From Candidatus Thiodiazotropha sp. (ex Gloverina cf. vestifex) (GTDB lineage: Bacteria > Pseudomonadota > Gammaproteobacteria > Chromatiales > Chromatiaceae), in NCBI GenBank assembly GCA_025656435.1, contig JAHXHT010000098.1, positions 1 through 8,219 of the forward strand: a stretch of 8,219 bases of DNA. Reading direction: 5' to 3'. The notes beneath the pieces were generated by a model that was not told the DNA's origin, ran no database searches, and was given only the letters and a program-made list of their open reading frames with translations. Shown piece after piece: positions 7,336 to 8,219 of the stretch (position 1 is the stretch's first letter; each line of letters begins with the position of its first letter). A program made the position numbers and the translations under genes.

Positions 7336-7974
7336 TCAGAGATCCGGTGTCGCCGGTGGCGTGGGTTGGTTGGGTACCAGAGCGACTTCATCTCCCTGTT
7401 CAAGCTTGGTGAAATACTCCGCAAATTGCTTATTGATCGTCGGTCGCAGCAGCGACTCATCAAATATGGGTGCCAGCTGAGGGCGCCGTGTACGTAGCAA
7501 CTTCAATAGGTCGGAGATAGTGATAACCGATTTTGGCAGGTTGATCTCCTCACTCTCCTTGCCTGCTTTGTTGGCCAGCCAGGCGAAGTAAAAGAGCTTG
7601 ATGTTGCGCGCTTGATCCACTGTCTCATTTCGCTGGTAACCCAGGGCTTCCAGCTTCTCGAGATAGGTCTGCCAGTTTTTTTCCTGATCTTGTCCGAGTT
7701 GATAGAGGGTTTCCCAGGCGTAGATGCCGGTGTCGTGCCCATCATCGAAGATTAGCCGGATGGCATACTGACCCTGAGGTTCAATCCGCTCGATGTTGAC
7801 CAACTCCTTGCCGGTCACCAGTGTTTTGCCAGACTTGACCTCGGCAGCAGTTGAGAAGACACGGAGATATTCACAGGGTAATTCGAAGCTGGCTCCATCC
7901 GAGAAGCGCAGGGCCAGAAGTCGTGACTTCTGATGCAGGTTGATTTCCACAGGTATGGGAATTTCTTTGCTCAT
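7336..7974 (-). CDS. DUF971 domain fused to a MoaD-like beta-grasp domain
   Basis: This 212-residue protein has two parts. Residues about 7-112 are a DUF971 domain (gamma-butyrobetaine hydroxylase N-terminal-like), with EINLHQKSRLLALRFSDG, FELPCEYLRVFS and LIFDDGHDTGIYAWETLY. C34 is its only cysteine, with H80 in the DDGH motif. Residues about 124-201 align by eye with MoaD: IKLFYFAWLANKAG matches IKVLFFAQVRELVG of E. coli MoaD, then a TISDLLKLLR helix, TINKQF against AVNQTL, and GDEVALVP against GDEVAFFP. MoaD ends in Gly-Gly, thiocarboxylated for sulfur transfer; here the end is a Pro-rich tail without glycine. ATG at 7974 is preferred over an in-frame TTG at 7989; neither has a clear ribosome binding site. 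It converges on gspC with 28 nt between. Function is unknown. DUF971 in plant HCF101 is linked to Fe-S assembly, so a cofactor or Fe-S role is a speculation. Confidence 0.85.
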   Translation of the reverse strand: MSKEIPIPVEINLHQKSRLLALRFSDGASFELPCEYLRVFSTAAEVKSGKTLVTGKELVNIERIEPQGQYAIRLIFDDGHDTGIYAWETLYQLGQDQEKNWQTYLEKLEALGYQRNETVDQARNIKLFYFAWLANKAGKESEEINLPKSVITISDLLKLLRTRRPQLAPIFDESLLRPTINKQFAEYFTKLEQGDEVALVPNQPTPPATPDL

Positions 7975-8014
7975 GCTGATACCGATCAATCTTGCGGGGT
8001 AGGGAGCGGGATGA

Positions 8015-8023
8015 TGTCATAAT
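8015..8023 (+). promoter_or_regulatory. Candidate extended -10 promoter, rightward
   Basis: TGTCATAAT fits TGnTATAAT with one mismatch, in the gap upstream of the DUF971-MoaD gene and pointing away from it. No convincing -35 is seen at normal spacing. If real, transcription would begin near 8030 and run into the short reading frame and hairpin to its right. I could not find a comparably good promoter for the leftward gene. Confidence 0.25.
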
Positions 8024-8055
8024 TTGCTATCCGGCTTCAACCGGGGGGAGTCTCT

Positions 8056-8142
8056 GTGAATGAACCGGGATCAGTGATTATGGGACCTTATCTAAGCGGA
8101 GAAAACCTACAAATACTTGCTTTTTATGGATTCATCCGCTGA
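8056..8142 (+). CDS. Possible 28-residue small protein or leader peptide
   Basis: A GTG-initiated frame of 28 codons ends in TGA at 8140-8142. The purine-rich GGGGGAG (8044-8050) sits 5 nt before the GTG, a better ribosome binding site than most confirmed genes here have, and a candidate promoter lies 33 nt upstream of the start codon. The peptide starts VNEPGSVIMG and ends in a hydrophobic/aromatic stretch, ILAFYGFIR. It is too short for a membrane call and is not rich in any one amino acid that would mark an attenuator. I do not recognise it. A frame this short can easily arise by chance. Confidence 0.25.
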   Translation: MNEPGSVIMGPYLSGENLQILAFYGFIR

Positions 8143-8172
8143 TCGCCATGGAAGGCTGAAAGCCGAGGCGAT
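8142..8172. repeat. Two-tier hairpin near the right end
   Basis: ATCGCC (8142-8147) pairs with GGCGAT (8167-8172). Inside it, GGCT (8154-8157) pairs with AGCC (8161-8164) around a GAA loop. This gives an outer stem, an asymmetric internal loop and an inner stem, starting at the stop codon of the short frame. AGGCG recurs at 8166-8170, 8184-8188 and 8190-8194, the last two within a tandem TAGGCG pair (8183-8194). There is no T run, so it is not an evident terminator. All three + strand frames are closed across 8142-8183, which fits non-coding structured RNA or a leader for a gene beyond the window. I do not recognise a known riboswitch or ncRNA class. Confidence 0.4.
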
Positions 8173-8219
8173 TAGTCCCCGATAGGCGTAGGCGCGGTTG
8201 TATGGCCGTAATTGTGACT

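Noticed and set aside
8173..8200. Faint resemblance of the AGTCCCCGATAGG segment to part of 6S RNA
   Set aside because: The shared bases are few, the long closing stem and central bubble of 6S RNA are absent, and the order of motifs does not fit.

Overview
The window is about 8.2 kb of gammaproteobacterial chromosome with compact housekeeping genes. Eight genes run left to right on the + strand: truA, trpF, trpB, trpA, accD, folC, a DedD-type SPOR protein gene and gspC. One gene on the - strand faces gspC tail to tail. The order truA ... accD-folC-dedD matches the E. coli neighbourhood truA-dedA-accD-folC-dedD-cvpA-purF, with trpFBA in the dedA position. A free-standing trpF joined to trpBA and placed beside accD is typical of Pseudomonas-like and Chromatiales-like gammaproteobacteria. 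Base composition is moderate and I see no mobile DNA. The genus cannot be named from this sequence; a Chromatiales-like, possibly sulfur-oxidising, lineage is a guess from gene order only.

Region by region: 1-102 is an apparently non-coding leader before truA with two interlocking inverted repeats. 103-858 is truA (tRNA pseudouridine synthase). 925-3555 is trpFBA, the last three steps of tryptophan synthesis, tightly packed with a 17-nt trpF/trpB overlap and an ATGA trpB/trpA junction. 3589-4449 is accD (acetyl-CoA carboxylase beta subunit) and 4463-5731 is folC (folate polyglutamylation). A 93-nt gap with a plausible extended -10 promoter leads to dedD (5825-6352) and gspC (6378-7307), both single-pass inner-membrane proteins with periplasmic domains. 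The usual next genes cvpA and purF are not here.

7336-7974 on the - strand is the most unusual gene. It encodes an N-terminal DUF971 domain (as in gamma-butyrobetaine hydroxylase N-termini and the C-terminus of plant HCF101) fused to a C-terminal MoaD/ThiS-type beta-grasp domain. The Gly-Gly tail needed by a sulfur carrier is replaced by a proline-rich tail. 7990-8219 has no recognisable long gene. It holds a possible + strand promoter, a 28-codon reading frame with a strong ribosome binding site, and a two-tier hairpin.

The operon genes serve separate core pathways (tRNA modification, tryptophan, fatty acid, folate, cell envelope) and are probably linked by growth-related co-expression, not by one pathway. 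The points worth a second look are the DUF971-MoaD fusion, the lone gspC, and the structured non-coding segments at both ends.
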